A DNA stretch of 64,000 bases from Streptomyces sp. CG 926 (lineage in GTDB: Bacteria; Actinomycetota; Actinomycetes; Streptomycetales; Streptomycetaceae), in the NCBI RefSeq assembly GCF_003148825.1, contig NZ_QGGZ01000001.1, forward strand, positions 868,001-932,000. The letters run 5' to 3'. The notes under the pieces are model-generated. The model saw only the letters and a list, made by a program, of their open reading frames with translations, did not search any database and was not told the DNA's origin. The translations under genes and the position numbers were made by a program. Every line of letters begins with the position of its first letter. Within the stretch, counting starts at the first letter, position 1. This document shows, one piece after another, positions 8,455 to 18,829 of the stretch.

Positions 8455-10371
8455 CTAGTCGACGGCGGCGGCCGGCTCGCTGTCGTAGCGGCCGTCCAGC
8501 TTGGCGACGAGGCCGGTGACCTGCCGGGCGATGTCCGGCGCGGTCAGGCCGATCTCGGCCATGATCTCCTTGCGCAGGGCGTGGTCGAGGAAGCGCTGCG
8601 GGATACCGAAGTCGCGCAGCGGTACGTCGACACCCGCGTCCCGCAGGGCCTGCGAGACGGCGGCGCCCACACCGCCGGTGCGGCCGTTGTCCTCGACGGT
8701 GACGACCACCCGGTGCCGGTCCGCGAGCGGGGCCAGGGCCTCGTCCACGGGCTTGACCCAGCGGGGGTCGACCACGGTCGTGGAGATGCCCTGCTTGTCC
8801 AGCAGATCGGCGATCTCCAGGCACATCGGGGCGAGTGCGCCGACCGAGACGAGCAGTACGTCCGGACGGGTGACCTCGTCCGCCGGACGGCGCAGCACGT
8901 CCATGCCGCCGATCCGGCCGACGGCCGGGACGGCCGGGCCGACGACGCCCTTGGAGTAGCGCACGACGGTCGGGGCGTCCTTGACCTCGACGGCCTCGCG
9001 GAGCTGGGCGCGCAGCTGCTCGGCGTCGCGCGGGGCGGCGAGGCGCAGGCCGGGCACGACCTGGAGGATGGACATGTCCCACATGCCGTTGTGGGAGGCG
9101 CCGTCGTCGCCGGTGACACCGGCGCGGTCCAGGACGAAGGTGACCCCGCATTTGTGCAGGGCCACGTCCATCAGGACCTGGTCGAAGGCGCGGTTGAGGA
9201 AGGTGGCGTACACCGCGAAGACCGGGTGGACCCCGCCGGTGGCAAGTCCCGCCGCCGAGGTGGCGCCGTGCTGCTCGGCGATGCCCACGTCGTAGATCCG
9301 GTTCGGGAAGGCCTCGGCGAACTTGTTGAGGCCGACCGGGTGGAGCATGGCGGCGGTGATGCCGACGATGTCCTCGCGCTCGTGGCCGAGCTTGACCATC
9401 TCGTCGGCGAAGACGGAGGTCCAGCTGGCGGCGGCGGTCTTCACCGGCAGGCCGGTGTCCGGGTGGATCACGCCGACCGCGTGGAAGCGGTCCGCCTCGT
9501 GTTCCAGGGCGGGGGTGTAGCCCCGGCCCTTCTGGGTGAGGCAGTGCACGATGACCGGGCCGCTGAAGCGCTTGGCGCGCTGCAGGGCGGACTCCAGGGC
9601 CTCGATGTCGTGGCCGTCGATGGGCCCGATGTACTTGAGCCCGAGGTCCTCGAACATGCCCTGCGGGGCGATGAAGTCCTTGAGGCCCTTCTTGGCGCCG
9701 TGCAGGGTCTCGAAGAGCGGCTTCCCGACGACCGGGGTGCGCTCCAGGATCTCCTTGCCGCGGGCCAGGAAGCGCTCGTAGCCGTCCGTGGTGCGCAGGG
9801 TCGCCAGGTGGTTCGCGAGGCCGCCGATGGTGGGGCCGTACGAGCGCTCGTTGTCGTTGACGACGATGACCAGCGGGCGGTCCTTGGCGGCGGCGATGTT
9901 GTTCAGCGCCTCCCAGGCCATGCCACCGGTCAGCGCGCCGTCGCCGATGACGGCGGCGACGTGGTGGTCCTCGCGGCCCAGCACCTCGTTGGCCTTGGCG
10001 AGGCCGTCGGCCCAGCCGAGCACGGTGGAGGCGTGCGAGTTCTCGATCACGTCGTGGTCGGACTCGGCGCGCGAGGGGTAGCCGGACAGGCCGTTCTTGG
10101 TGCGCAGACCGGCGAAGTCCTGGCGGCCCGTGAGCAGCTTGTGGACGTAGGCCTGGTGGCCGGTGTCGAAGAGGACCTTGTCCTTGGGCGAGTCGAAGAC
10201 CCGGTGCAGGGCGATCGTCAGTTCGACCACCCCGAGGTTGGGGCCGAGGTGCCCGCCGGTCTTGGAGACGGCGTCGACGAGGAAGGACCTGATCTCGGCC
10301 GCGAGCTGGTCGAGCTCCTCCTGGCTGAGCCGGTCCAGATCGCGCGGTCCCTTGATGCGGGTCAGCAGCAC
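8455..10371 (-). CDS. dxs: 1-deoxy-D-xylulose-5-phosphate synthase
   Basis: A 638-residue thiamine-diphosphate enzyme that condenses pyruvate with glyceraldehyde 3-phosphate, the first step of the MEP isoprenoid pathway. The N-terminus [13 protein letters not shown] and [23 protein letters not shown] are the usual Dxs opening. The ThDP/Mg2+ motif is [16 protein letters not shown]. The middle domain has [15 protein letters not shown], and the C-terminal transketolase domain is complete. The GTG at 10371 is chosen because GGAGG lies five bases upstream and the product starts like other Streptomyces Dxs; the longer frame runs through the promoter and terminator region. The gene appears monocistronic, with tandem hairpins behind the preceding operon. 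Confidence 0.95.
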   Translation of the reverse strand: MLLTRIKGPRDLDRLSQEELDQLAAEIRSFLVDAVSKTGGHLGPNLGVVELTIALHRVFDSPKDKVLFDTGHQAYVHKLLTGRQDFAGLRTKNGLSGYPSRAESDHDVIENSHASTVLGWADGLAKANEVLGREDHHVAAVIGDGALTGGMAWEALNNIAAAKDRPLVIVVNDNERSYGPTIGGLANHLATLRTTDGYERFLARGKEILERTPVVGKPLFETLHGAKKGLKDFIAPQGMFEDLGLKYIGPIDGHDIEALESALQRAKRFSGPVIVHCLTQKGRGYTPALEHEADRFHAVGVIHPDTGLPVKTAAASWTSVFADEMVKLGHEREDIVGITAAMLHPVGLNKFAEAFPNRIYDVGIAEQHGATSAAGLATGGVHPVFAVYATFLNRAFDQVLMDVALHKCGVTFVLDRAGVTGDDGASHNGMWDMSILQVVPGLRLAAPRDAEQLRAQLREAVEVKDAPTVVRYSKGVVGPAVPAVGRIGGMDVLRRPADEVTRPDVLLVSVGALAPMCLEIADLLDKQGISTTVVDPRWVKPVDEALAPLADRHRVVVTVEDNGRTGGVGAAVSQALRDAGVDVPLRDFGIPQRFLDHALRKEIMAEIGLTAPDIARQVTGLVAKLDGRYDSEPAAAVD

Positions 10372-10503
10372 CCGTGCCTCCTTGCAGTTGCTTGCTGGTC
10401 TGTCGAGTCTAATGTTCCGCCCCCGGCCACGGTCATCGGGCCGTCCCGAGGGAGTCACACCTTTGTCATACATGTACGCACGGCCAGTCGGCCACACATC
10501 ACA

Positions 10504-10521
10504 TACGGGCGTATACCCGTA
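10504..10521 (-). promoter_or_regulatory. Inverted repeat in the dxs upstream region
   Basis: TACGGG-CGTATA-CCCGTA, six-bp arms, lies about 135-150 bp upstream of the dxs GTG within a locally less GC-rich stretch (10372-10550) that must hold the dxs promoter. A -10-like TAGACT reads toward dxs at about 10407-10412. Which regulator, if any, binds is unknown. Confidence 0.3.
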
Positions 10522-10550
10522 CATGAGTACCCCGTTCAGGCACGCACGGA

Positions 10551-10581
10551 TGCCCGGCGCCACGAGAAGTGGCGCCGGGCA
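10551..10581 (-). terminator. Terminator of the xylose ABC operon
   Basis: Thirteen-bp perfect stem (10551-10563 with 10569-10581), loop GAGAA. A second hairpin (10597-10604 with 10611-10618) precedes it in the direction of transcription, right after the permease stop. Confidence 0.75.
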
Positions 10582-10634
10582 CTGTGACCGGTCTTACCGC
10601 CGGATGTCACTCCGGCGGGCAGTCGGACGCGCGA

Positions 10635-11950
<1,316 letters not shown>

Positions 11951-11954
<4 letters not shown>

Positions 11955-12730
11955 TTGCCGGCCTCCGAGGTGCGGGCCGCCCGGCGGGTCACGGCGTTGT
12001 CCGTGGCACCGGTGATGGCGGAGATGATCTCTTCCTGCGAGGTGTCGGCGACGTTGAAGACACCGTTGTTGCGGCCCAGCCGCAGGACCGCCACCTTGTC
12101 GGCGACGGCCTTCACATCGGCCATGTTGTGGCTGATGAGGATGACGGCGTGGCCGCGTTCGCGCAGCCGCTCCACCAGGTCGAGGACCTGTGCGGTCTGC
12201 TCGACGCCGAGGGCGGCGGTGGGCTCGTCGAGGATGACGAGCTTGGGCTCGCCCAGCATGGAACGGGCGATCGCCACGGTCTGGCGCTGACCGCCGGAGA
12301 GCGAGGCGATCGGGATCCGGACACTGGGGATCCGGATGGACAGGGTGGTCAGGAGCTCGCGGGCGCGCCGCTCCATCTCCACCTCGTCGAGGATGCCGAA
12401 GCTCTTGAGCTCTCGGCCGAGGAAGAGGTTGCCGACGACGTCGATGTTGTCGCACAGCGCCAGGTCCTGGTAGACCGTCGCGATGCCCAGGTTCTGGGCG
12501 TCGTGCGGCTTGCCGATGGCGACCGGGCGCCCCTCCCACTCGATGACACCTTCATCGATGGGGTGCACGCCGGCGATCGTCTTGACCAGCGTGGACTTTC
12601 CGGCACCGTTGTCGCCGACGAGGGCGACCACTTCACCGGAGTGGATCTCGAGTTCTACGTCGGTGAGGGCCTGAACGGCGCCGAACCGCTTCGAGACCCC
12701 TCGCAACGCCAGCACGGGCGCAGCGGACAC
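11951..12730 (-). CDS. xylG: Sugar ABC transporter ATP-binding protein, xylose (XylG) type
   Basis: A 259-residue ABC ATPase. The Walker A is GDNGAGKST, the Q-loop VYQDLALCDN, the signature SLSGGQRQTVAIAR, the Walker B LVILDEPTAALG, and the switch His is in LISHNMAD. Unlike E. coli XylG it has a single ATPase domain, about half length, so it would act as a homodimer, which is normal for many actinobacterial CUT2 systems. The GTG at 12730 is preferred because AAGGAG lies nine bases before it; an ATG at 12739 sits directly against that Shine-Dalgarno and would add three residues. It is the second gene of the operon, after the binding protein. Confidence 0.88.
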
Positions 12731-12822
12731 ATGAACCATCTCCTTCGCCGCCTGACCGGCGGGGATGTCGTGCAAAAGAGCAGGAGCGGGGACTGATGAC
12801 GGAGGAACGTTTCTGCCCGGCG

Positions 12823-12893
12823 CCCCGCCCGGTGGCGGGGATGAGAGGGAGGGGCGCCGGTCAGGCACGGGGGCCGTCTCGTGGGGAGACGGC
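12823..12893 (-). terminator. Two intergenic hairpins between xylF and xylG
   Basis: An eight-bp stem (12873-12880 with 12886-12893) lies just after the xylF stop and a seven-bp stem (12823-12829 with 12834-12840) closer to xylG. This is a typical place for attenuating or mRNA-protecting hairpins that make the binding protein more abundant than the transporter core. Confidence 0.5.
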
Positions 12894-12901
12894 GGGGGCC
12901 G

Positions 12902-14011
12902 CTACTTCAGGCCGGCCGCGGCGCAGGCCGCCGCGTACTTGTCGGTGCAGATCTCGTCGACCGAGTAGACGCCGTCCTTGACGACGGTGTCCTTGATGTT
13001 GGCCTTGGTCAGCGAGACGACCGGGATCAGCACGGAGGCGACGCCCTTGGCGGTCGGGCTGTCGACCGTGGACGTGGACTCGGGCTTGCCACCCTTGGCG
13101 AGGGCGACGGCCATCTTCGCGGCGGCCTCGGCCTCGGGGGCGTACGGCTTGTAGACGCTCATGAACTGCTCACCCGCGACGATCCGCTGCACACCGGCGA
13201 GCTCGGCGTCCTGGCCGGTGACCGGCGGCAGGGGGTTGACGCCGGCGGCCTTGAGGGCGGTGATGATGCCGCCGGCCATGCCGTCGTTGGCGGAGTAGAC
13301 GCCGATGACCTTGTCCTTGCCGAGCGCGGAGAGCGCGGCCGCCATGTTGGTGTTGGCGTTCTCCGGCTTCCACTCGACCGTGTCGTACTCCTTGCCGACG
13401 TTCACCTTGCCGTCGAGCTCGGAGTGCGCACCGGACTTGAAGAGCTTGGCGTTCGGGTCGGTGACCGAACCGTTCATCATGACGATCTGGCCGTCCTTGG
13501 CCTTGTCGCCCAGCGCCTCCAGCAGCGCCTTGCCCTGGACCTTGCCGACCTCTTCGTTGTCGAAGGAGGTGTAGGCGTCGATCGGGCCCTCGGCCAGGCG
13601 GTCGTAGGCGACGACCGGGATACCGGCGTCCTTGGCCTTCTTGACCGAGCCGGCGATGGCCTTGGAGTCCACCGCGTCGATGATCAGGACGTCCACCTTG
13701 TTGGTGATCATCGTGTCGACCTGGGAGTTCTGCGTGGTCGCGTCCTGCTTGGCGTTGGCGTAGACGACCTCGCCCTTGCCGCCGGTGAGTTCCGCGATCT
13801 TCTTCTCGATCAGCGGCTTGTCGAACTTCTCGTAACGCGCGGTCTGGTTCTCCGGCAGGAGCAGACCGACCTTGATCGCATCGCCCTTGGCAGCGCCGGA
13901 GGACTCCTTGGTGGTGTCGCCCGCCTCCTTCGCACTGCCACAAGCGGCGAGCGAAACGGCCATGGCACCAGCGGCGACAGCTACGGCGGCTCTGCGCATA
14001 CGCGTGTTCAT
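12902..14011 (-). CDS. xylF: Xylose-type sugar-binding lipoprotein
   Basis: A 369-residue periplasmic-binding-protein-like lipoprotein, anchored outside the membrane, that would deliver a pentose to the XylGH transporter. The N-terminus is a Sec lipoprotein signal: MNTRMRR, a hydrophobic stretch, then lipobox LAAC at about residue 24. The mature part is a type I sugar-binding fold: KVGLLLPENQTARYEKFDKPLIE, then VDVLIIDAVDSKAIA, IPVVAYDRL and VIGVYSANDGMAGGIITALKAAG, the pattern of XylF/ChvE proteins. The start is ATG at 14011 with GGGAGG eight bases before it. It is first in a three-gene operon and lies downstream of a ROK regulator on the same strand. Confidence 0.9.
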   Translation of the reverse strand: MNTRMRRAAVAVAAGAMAVSLAACGSAKEAGDTTKESSGAAKGDAIKVGLLLPENQTARYEKFDKPLIEKKIAELTGGKGEVVYANAKQDATTQNSQVDTMITNKVDVLIIDAVDSKAIAGSVKKAKDAGIPVVAYDRLAEGPIDAYTSFDNEEVGKVQGKALLEALGDKAKDGQIVMMNGSVTDPNAKLFKSGAHSELDGKVNVGKEYDTVEWKPENANTNMAAALSALGKDKVIGVYSANDGMAGGIITALKAAGVNPLPPVTGQDAELAGVQRIVAGEQFMSVYKPYAPEAEAAAKMAVALAKGGKPESTSTVDSPTAKGVASVLIPVVSLTKANIKDTVVKDGVYSVDEICTDKYAAACAAAGLK

Positions 14012-14102
14012 TACTTGAACCTCCCTGACGAGGCCGCAGCGGCGCGGCCGAGGTGGATGTGAGTCAACCCCGGCCGCGTTTTGCCGTCAAGGAGTGAATT
14101 CT

Positions 14103-14131
14103 TAACGAGATGACAACGGTGCCATTCGTTA
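14103..14131 (-). promoter_or_regulatory. Candidate ROK operator upstream of xylF
   Basis: TAACGA (14103-14108) and TCGTTA (14126-14131) form an inverted pair 17 bp apart, just before the xylF promoter region and overlapping the ROK stop codon. The sequence CTTAACG at 14101-14107 recurs at 15461-15467 in front of the ROK gene itself, beside a second CCTTAA, which would fit co-regulation and autoregulation. Confidence 0.3.
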
Positions 14132-15343
14132 TCTACCTGAAGACAAGACGGCTGGAGCTCGCACTCCACTTCCATGATCTGACAAAAGTGTCGAATCGCC
14201 CATCTCGCTGAGTACGAGCGCCAGTGCGCCCAGCACCTCGGCCCGCCCGCCCAGGTTCCCCGTCAGCACCGACAACTGCCGGGCCGCGCTGGGGATCGCG
14301 TACCTCCCCACCGATTCACGGATGGGGGCGAGGACGAGTTCACCGGCCTCCGCCAGCGAGCCGCCGAGCACCACCCGGCTGGGGTTCAGGAGGTTGCACA
14401 GGCTGGCCACGCCGCTGCCGATGTGTCGGCCCACGTCCGTGATCACCCGGCGGCAGCCCGGGTCCCCGTCGCGGGCCAGTTCGACCACCCGCTCCATCGT
14501 CAACTCCGGTCCGTGCGTGCCTTGGAGCAGCGGGAGTACGTACCGGGCCGCCGTGAAGGTCTCCAGGCAGCCGCGGTTGCCGCAGCGGCAGACCGGACCC
14601 GATTCGTCCAGGGTGATGTGCCCGATCTCGCCCGCCGTGCCGCCCGGTCCGCGGTAGATCTGACCGTTGATGACCAGTCCGGCGCCGACGCCGCTGGCCA
14701 CCTTGATGTAGGCCAGGTCCTTCACTCCCCGCCCGCTCCCCCAAACGAGTTCGCCGAGGGCTCCGAGGTTCGCGTCGTTGTCCACGTACACGGGCACACC
14801 GAGGCGCTGCGAGAGCTCCTGGCGGGGATTGATGCCCGCCCAGCCCGGCAGGATCGCGGTCGAGCCCAGGGTCCCGGACTCCACGTCGATCGGACCCGGC
14901 ACGCCGAGCCCGACGCCGATGACCTTCTCCAGCCCCACGCCGATGTCCGCGATCAGCCTTCCGACCAGGGCTTCCGCCCGGTCGAAGCCGTCCGTCCAGG
15001 ACGCGTCGACGTCCAGCGGCTCGGACTCCTCCGCCAGTACCTGATGGGCCAGGTTCCCCACCGCCACCCGCAGGTGGGTGTGGCCGAAGTCGACCCCGAT
15101 GACGATCCCCGCGTCCCCGCTCAGCGAGACGCTGCGCGCCCGGCGGCCGCCGGCCGAGGTGTCGGTGACCTCGACCGTCCCGCCGTCCTTCAGCTCCCGG
15201 ACGATGTTGGAGACCGTGGCCGCCGACAGTCCGGTGGCGCGGGCGATCTCCGCCTGGGTCAGCGATCCCGCGAGCCGCACCGCCCGCACGACCCGTTCGA
15301 GATTCGCGCGGTGCAGTGACGACTGCGATCCGGGAGTCTGCAC
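14129..15343 (-). CDS. ROK-family transcriptional repressor (XylR/NagC type)
   Basis: A 404-residue ROK regulator that likely represses the downstream xylFGH-like operon until its sugar is bound. An N-terminal winged helix-turn-helix occupies residues 10-65 (RLAGSLTQAEIARATGLSAATVSNIV). The sugar-kinase-like domain follows: VIGVDFGHTHLRVAVGN, VGVGLGVPGPI, and the ROK zinc-binding signature GHI...CRCGNRGCLET. The start is GTG at 15343. The gene is co-directional with, and 117 bp upstream of, xylF, with a probable operator between them. The effector could be xylose or another sugar; sequence alone does not decide this. Confidence 0.88.
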   Translation of the reverse strand: MQTPGSQSSLHRANLERVVRAVRLAGSLTQAEIARATGLSAATVSNIVRELKDGGTVEVTDTSAGGRRARSVSLSGDAGIVIGVDFGHTHLRVAVGNLAHQVLAEESEPLDVDASWTDGFDRAEALVGRLIADIGVGLEKVIGVGLGVPGPIDVESGTLGSTAILPGWAGINPRQELSQRLGVPVYVDNDANLGALGELVWGSGRGVKDLAYIKVASGVGAGLVINGQIYRGPGGTAGEIGHITLDESGPVCRCGNRGCLETFTAARYVLPLLQGTHGPELTMERVVELARDGDPGCRRVITDVGRHIGSGVASLCNLLNPSRVVLGGSLAEAGELVLAPIRESVGRYAIPSAARQLSVLTGNLGGRAEVLGALALVLSEMGDSTLLSDHGSGVRAPAVLSSGR

Positions 15344-15495
15344 GACTCATCCACTCCTGCCCATTAGCGACGGCCAGCCGTCGCCCCCCGGCCGGGGCAT
15401 GTCACGGCTGCACGCTCCGAGACCCCGGCATCTCTCCAACTTGTGAACCTTAAGTCGAGCCTTAACGCATCCACACGTCAAGAGGCTGACACGGC

Positions 15496-15974
15496 ATGAA
15501 ACGGCTGGTACTGGACCAAAGAGGGAGAGAAGCGGCTGTTGGATCGTGCTACGGTCGCTGAGACGCTGGTCCTCTGCGGCCCTTTCGGCCGGACCTGGCG
15601 TCGTGCAATGACCGCGCTACGCAAGGAGGTGTTCGGGATGAGTCCCGATCGAAGTCCTTGCAGCGCTCTCGTCGGCTGACCTTGACCGACTGACCATGTG
15701 ATCGGCTGACCCCTCTCTCCGGGGACGCACCTCAGCGGTGGACCGCTGTTCCCGTGCGCGCTCGCGTTCACTTCGTGTTCCCGCGCGTTCCCGCGGTTCC
15801 TTCCCTTCCACATTCCCTTCCTTCCGCATGCCCTGCCAACTCCGCCGGGCGTGCGTCATCCATGCCCACCGGCGTGCCGACGGCCCATCGGGGCCGCCGC
15901 GCGCCGACCCATGATCACTCCACGTGACCGCTCGGCTTCGCGCTGCCCGGACACCGTGGAGGGAGGTATTCGTC
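15496..15974 (+). promoter_or_regulatory. Long structured leader of mgtA (candidate Mg2+-responsive attenuator)
   Basis: About 480 bp before the mgtA ATG hold no substantial gene but much structure. There is a branched hairpin at 15562-15602 (inner stem CGGCC 15577-15581 with GGCCG 15587-15591), then a possible 13-codon peptide with a strong ribosome site whose ATG lies in a six-bp hairpin (15633-15638 with 15643-15648). Three CTGACC copies follow (15676, 15690, 15707), then a hairpin CAGCGG/CCGCTG (15733-15748) and a C/T-rich, G-poor stretch at about 15795-15840 that would suit Rho binding. A 21-codon ORF at 15496-15561 has no good ribosome site. The layout resembles, by analogy only, leader-peptide control of Salmonella mgtA. 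Confidence 0.4.
15638..15679 (+). CDS. Possible 13-residue leader peptide upstream of mgtA
   Basis: ATG at 15638 preceded by AAGGAGG (15623-15629, spacing eight), the best ribosome site in this intergenic region. The product would be MSPDRSPCSALVG. It has two Pro codons and one Asp codon early, a composition of the kind that destabilises ribosomes at low Mg2+ in known mgtA leader peptides. It is too short for database support, and expression is an inference from the ribosome site alone. Confidence 0.35.
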   Translation: MSPDRSPCSALVG

Positions 15975-18695
15975 ATGACCATGCTCACCCCCCGTACCCC
16001 GACCACGCTCGCACCGCCGGGCCCCTCCCGCCGTGAGCGCAAGGCCGCCGAGCTGCAGGCCCGTACCCGCCTCGTCGGCGAGCGCCTCGCCGACCTCAGC
16101 GCCCGCTCGGGCGTTCAGGTCCTGCAGGAGGTGGACACCTCCCCGGCCGGCCTCACCCACGCCGAGGCCGCGCTGCGCCTGGAGCGGCACGGCTCCAACA
16201 CCGTCGCCCACGAGCGCGCCCCCCGCTGGTACCTCCAGCTGGCGAAGGCCTACGGGAACCCCTTCATCGCCGTACTGGTCTTCCTCGCGGCGGTCATGTA
16301 CTGGCAGGACCCCAAGGACCCGGGCGTGGTCATCCTCTCCGTGATGGTGGGGATCAGCGGGCTGCTGCGCTTCTGGCAGGAGTACCGCTCGGGCCGCGCC
16401 GCCGACGCTCTCAAGAGGCTCGTCACCACCACCTGCGCGGTGCAGCGCCGGGCCGACAGCGGCTCCGCACCGACCACGTTCGAGGTGCCCATGGACCAGG
16501 TGGTCCCGGGCGACATGGTCAAGCTGGCGGCCGGCGACCTGATCCCGGCCGACCTGCGGCTCGTCACCGCCAAGGACCTCAACGTCAGCCAGGCGGCGCT
16601 GTCCGGCGAATCCCTGCCGGTGGCCAAGGCCGACACCCGCGACCAGGACCTCGGCCGGCAAGGGAGCACCGACCCGGTGGAGGCCGACAACCTGGCCCTG
16701 ATGGGCACCTCGGTCACCTCCGGTACCGCCACCGGGGTGGTCGTCGCCACCGGCGCCGACACCTACTTCGGTTCGATGGCCGGCTCACTCGTCGGCGAGC
16801 GCCCGCAGACCAGCTTCGACACCGGCGTGCGCAAGGTCAGCTTCCTGCTGATCCGCTTCATGCTGGTGATGGTCCCGGTCGTCTTCATGATCAACGGCTT
16901 CACCAAGGGCGACTGGGAGGAGGCCTTCCTCTTCGGCGTCGCCGTCGCCGTCGGTCTGACCCCCGAGATGCTGCCGATGGTCGTCTCCGCCAACCTGGCG
17001 CGCGGGGCGGTCGCCATGTCCAAGCGGAAGGTGGTCGTCAAGCGGCTGGGCGCGATCCAGAACCTGGGCGCGATGGACGTGCTCTGCACGGACAAGACCG
17101 GCACCCTCACCGAGGACCGGATCGTTCTGGACCGCTACCTCGACGTGCACGGCGAAGAGGACGGCGAGGTACTGGAGTACGGCTACCTCAACGCACGCTT
17201 CCAGACCGGCCTGAAGAACCTGATGGACCAAGCCGTCATCGACCGCGTGGACGAGGCCGAGGAGGTTGTCGTCGACGCACGGTTCTCGATGGTCGACGAG
17301 ATCCCCTTCGACTTCGCCCGACGCCGGATGTCCGTGGTCCTGTCCCGCAACTCCCTGGTCGGCGAGTTCGGACAGCCCGAGCACGTCATGATCACCAAGG
17401 GTGCCGTCGAAGAGGTGCTGAACCTCTGCACGCACATGACCGACCACGGTCGGACGGTGGAGCTGACCGAGCAGCTGCGGTGGCACGTCACCCGGATCGC
17501 CGAGGACAACAACCGGCAGGGCCTGCGCGTCCTCGCCGTCGCCACCCGCACGATGGACACACCGCGTGAGACCTACACGGTCGCGGACGAGGACGGCCTC
17601 ACGCTGGTCGGCTTCCTCGCCTTCCTCGACCCGCCGAAGGCGGACGCCGCCCGAGCCCTGAAGGCCCTGGCCGACAAGGGCATCGCGGTCAAGGTGGTCA
17701 CCGGCGACAACGACCTCGTCGCCGCCCGGGTCTGCGCCGACGTCGGCATCGACGTCGGTCATGTGGTGCTCGGCCCCGCGACCGACGCCCTCGACGAAGC
17801 CGAACTGCGCGCGCTGGCCGCCCGTACGACCGTCTTCGCCAAGGTCAACCCGGTCCAGAAGGCCCGCATCGTCCGGGCCCTGCAGGCCGACGGCCACACC
17901 GTCGGATTCCTCGGCGACGGCATCAACGACGCGGCCGCGCTGCGCGACGCCGATGTCGGCATCTCGGTGGACACCGCCGTGGACATCGCGAAGGAGTCGG
18001 CCGACATCATCCTGCTGGAGAAGGACCTGACCGTCCTGGAGCAGGGCGTCGTCCAGGGCCGGACCACCTTCGGCAACACGATCAAATACATCAAGATGAC
18101 CGCGTCGTCGAACTTCGGCAACGTCTTCTCGGTCCTGGTGGCGAGCGCCTTCATCCCCTTCCAGCCGATGCTCGCGATCATGCTGCTGGTCCAGAACCTG
18201 GTCTACGACATCGCGCAGCTGGCGACCCCGTGGGACCGGATGGACGAGGAGTACCTGCGGGAGCCCCGCAACTGGGACGCGAAGGGCATCGGCCGGTTCA
18301 TGGTCACCGTCGGACCCATCAGCTCGATCTTCGACATCTCGATGTTCCTGATCATGTGGCACGTGTTCGCGGCGAACAGTGAGGCGAGCCAGTCCCTCTT
18401 CCAGTCCGGCTGGTTCGTCGAGGGCCTGCTCTCGCAGACCCTGGTCGTGCACATGATCCGTACCCGGAAGATCCCCTTCATCCAGTCCCGCGCCTCCTGG
18501 CCGGTGATGGTGACGACCGTCCTCGCGGTGCTGACCGGGCTCTGGCTGCCCTTCTCGCCGCTGGCTCCCTCGCTGGGCTTCGTCGCCCTGCCGGCGAGCT
18601 ACTTCCCGTGGCTGATCGGCGTGCTGCTCGCGTACTGCACGCTCACCCAGCTGGTGAAGACCTGGTACATCCGCCGCTTCGGCACCTGGCTGTAG
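15975..18695 (+). CDS. mgtA: Magnesium-translocating P-type ATPase (MgtA family)
   Basis: A 906-residue P3B-type ATPase that imports Mg2+ across the inner membrane using ATP. Length matches MgtA (about 900). Visible motifs include the actuator loop AALSGESLPVAK, the phosphorylated Asp in CTDKTGTLTEDRI, the hinge region GDGINDAAALRDADVGISVD and VVTGDNDLVAARVC. Hydrophobic segments lie near residues 95-135, 280-340 and in the C-terminal third, which includes MTASSNFGNVFSVL and the helix with NLVYDIAQLATPWD. ATG 15975 is chosen for the GGAGG about eight bases upstream; the frame is open a little further with no ribosome site. It lies between the ROK gene (divergent) and a terminator, with a long leader suggesting Mg2+ control. 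Confidence 0.93.
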   Translation: MTMLTPRTPTTLAPPGPSRRERKAAELQARTRLVGERLADLSARSGVQVLQEVDTSPAGLTHAEAALRLERHGSNTVAHERAPRWYLQLAKAYGNPFIAVLVFLAAVMYWQDPKDPGVVILSVMVGISGLLRFWQEYRSGRAADALKRLVTTTCAVQRRADSGSAPTTFEVPMDQVVPGDMVKLAAGDLIPADLRLVTAKDLNVSQAALSGESLPVAKADTRDQDLGRQGSTDPVEADNLALMGTSVTSGTATGVVVATGADTYFGSMAGSLVGERPQTSFDTGVRKVSFLLIRFMLVMVPVVFMINGFTKGDWEEAFLFGVAVAVGLTPEMLPMVVSANLARGAVAMSKRKVVVKRLGAIQNLGAMDVLCTDKTGTLTEDRIVLDRYLDVHGEEDGEVLEYGYLNARFQTGLKNLMDQAVIDRVDEAEEVVVDARFSMVDEIPFDFARRRMSVVLSRNSLVGEFGQPEHVMITKGAVEEVLNLCTHMTDHGRTVELTEQLRWHVTRIAEDNNRQGLRVLAVATRTMDTPRETYTVADEDGLTLVGFLAFLDPPKADAARALKALADKGIAVKVVTGDNDLVAARVCADVGIDVGHVVLGPATDALDEAELRALAARTTVFAKVNPVQKARIVRALQADGHTVGFLGDGINDAAALRDADVGISVDTAVDIAKESADIILLEKDLTVLEQGVVQGRTTFGNTIKYIKMTASSNFGNVFSVLVASAFIPFQPMLAIMLLVQNLVYDIAQLATPWDRMDEEYLREPRNWDAKGIGRFMVTVGPISSIFDISMFLIMWHVFAANSEASQSLFQSGWFVEGLLSQTLVVHMIRTRKIPFIQSRASWPVMVTTVLAVLTGLWLPFSPLAPSLGFVALPASYFPWLIGVLLAYCTLTQLVKTWYIRRFGTWL

Positions 18696-18750
18696 GAGCG
18701 GGGAGAGTCCGCCGAGGGGAACGGCGCGAAAGATGAATTGAACACGTTCA

Positions 18751-18806
18751 GCCCGGCCGGCACCATGGAGCCAGGACGTCGCCGGCCGGGCGGACCCATG
18801 GGTCCG
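18751..18806 (+). terminator. Terminator of mgtA
   Basis: Eleven-bp perfect stem (18751-18761 with 18781-18791, loop 19), immediately followed by a small stem CGGACC/GGTCCG (18791-18806). Confidence 0.6.
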
Positions 18807-18829
18807 CCGTGCCACGAGGGGGGTTGATC

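Noticed and set aside
12739..12868. N-terminal extension of XylG
   Set aside because: The open frame to 12868 runs through the intergenic hairpins and is Pro/Gly/Ser-rich without family similarity; the ABC domain starts after the well-placed AAGGAG.
15496..15974. M-box (ykoK) magnesium riboswitch before mgtA
   Set aside because: I could not find the conserved M-box core segments in the leader. The structure present fits better with a leader-peptide or Rho-type mechanism, and even that is only proposed.
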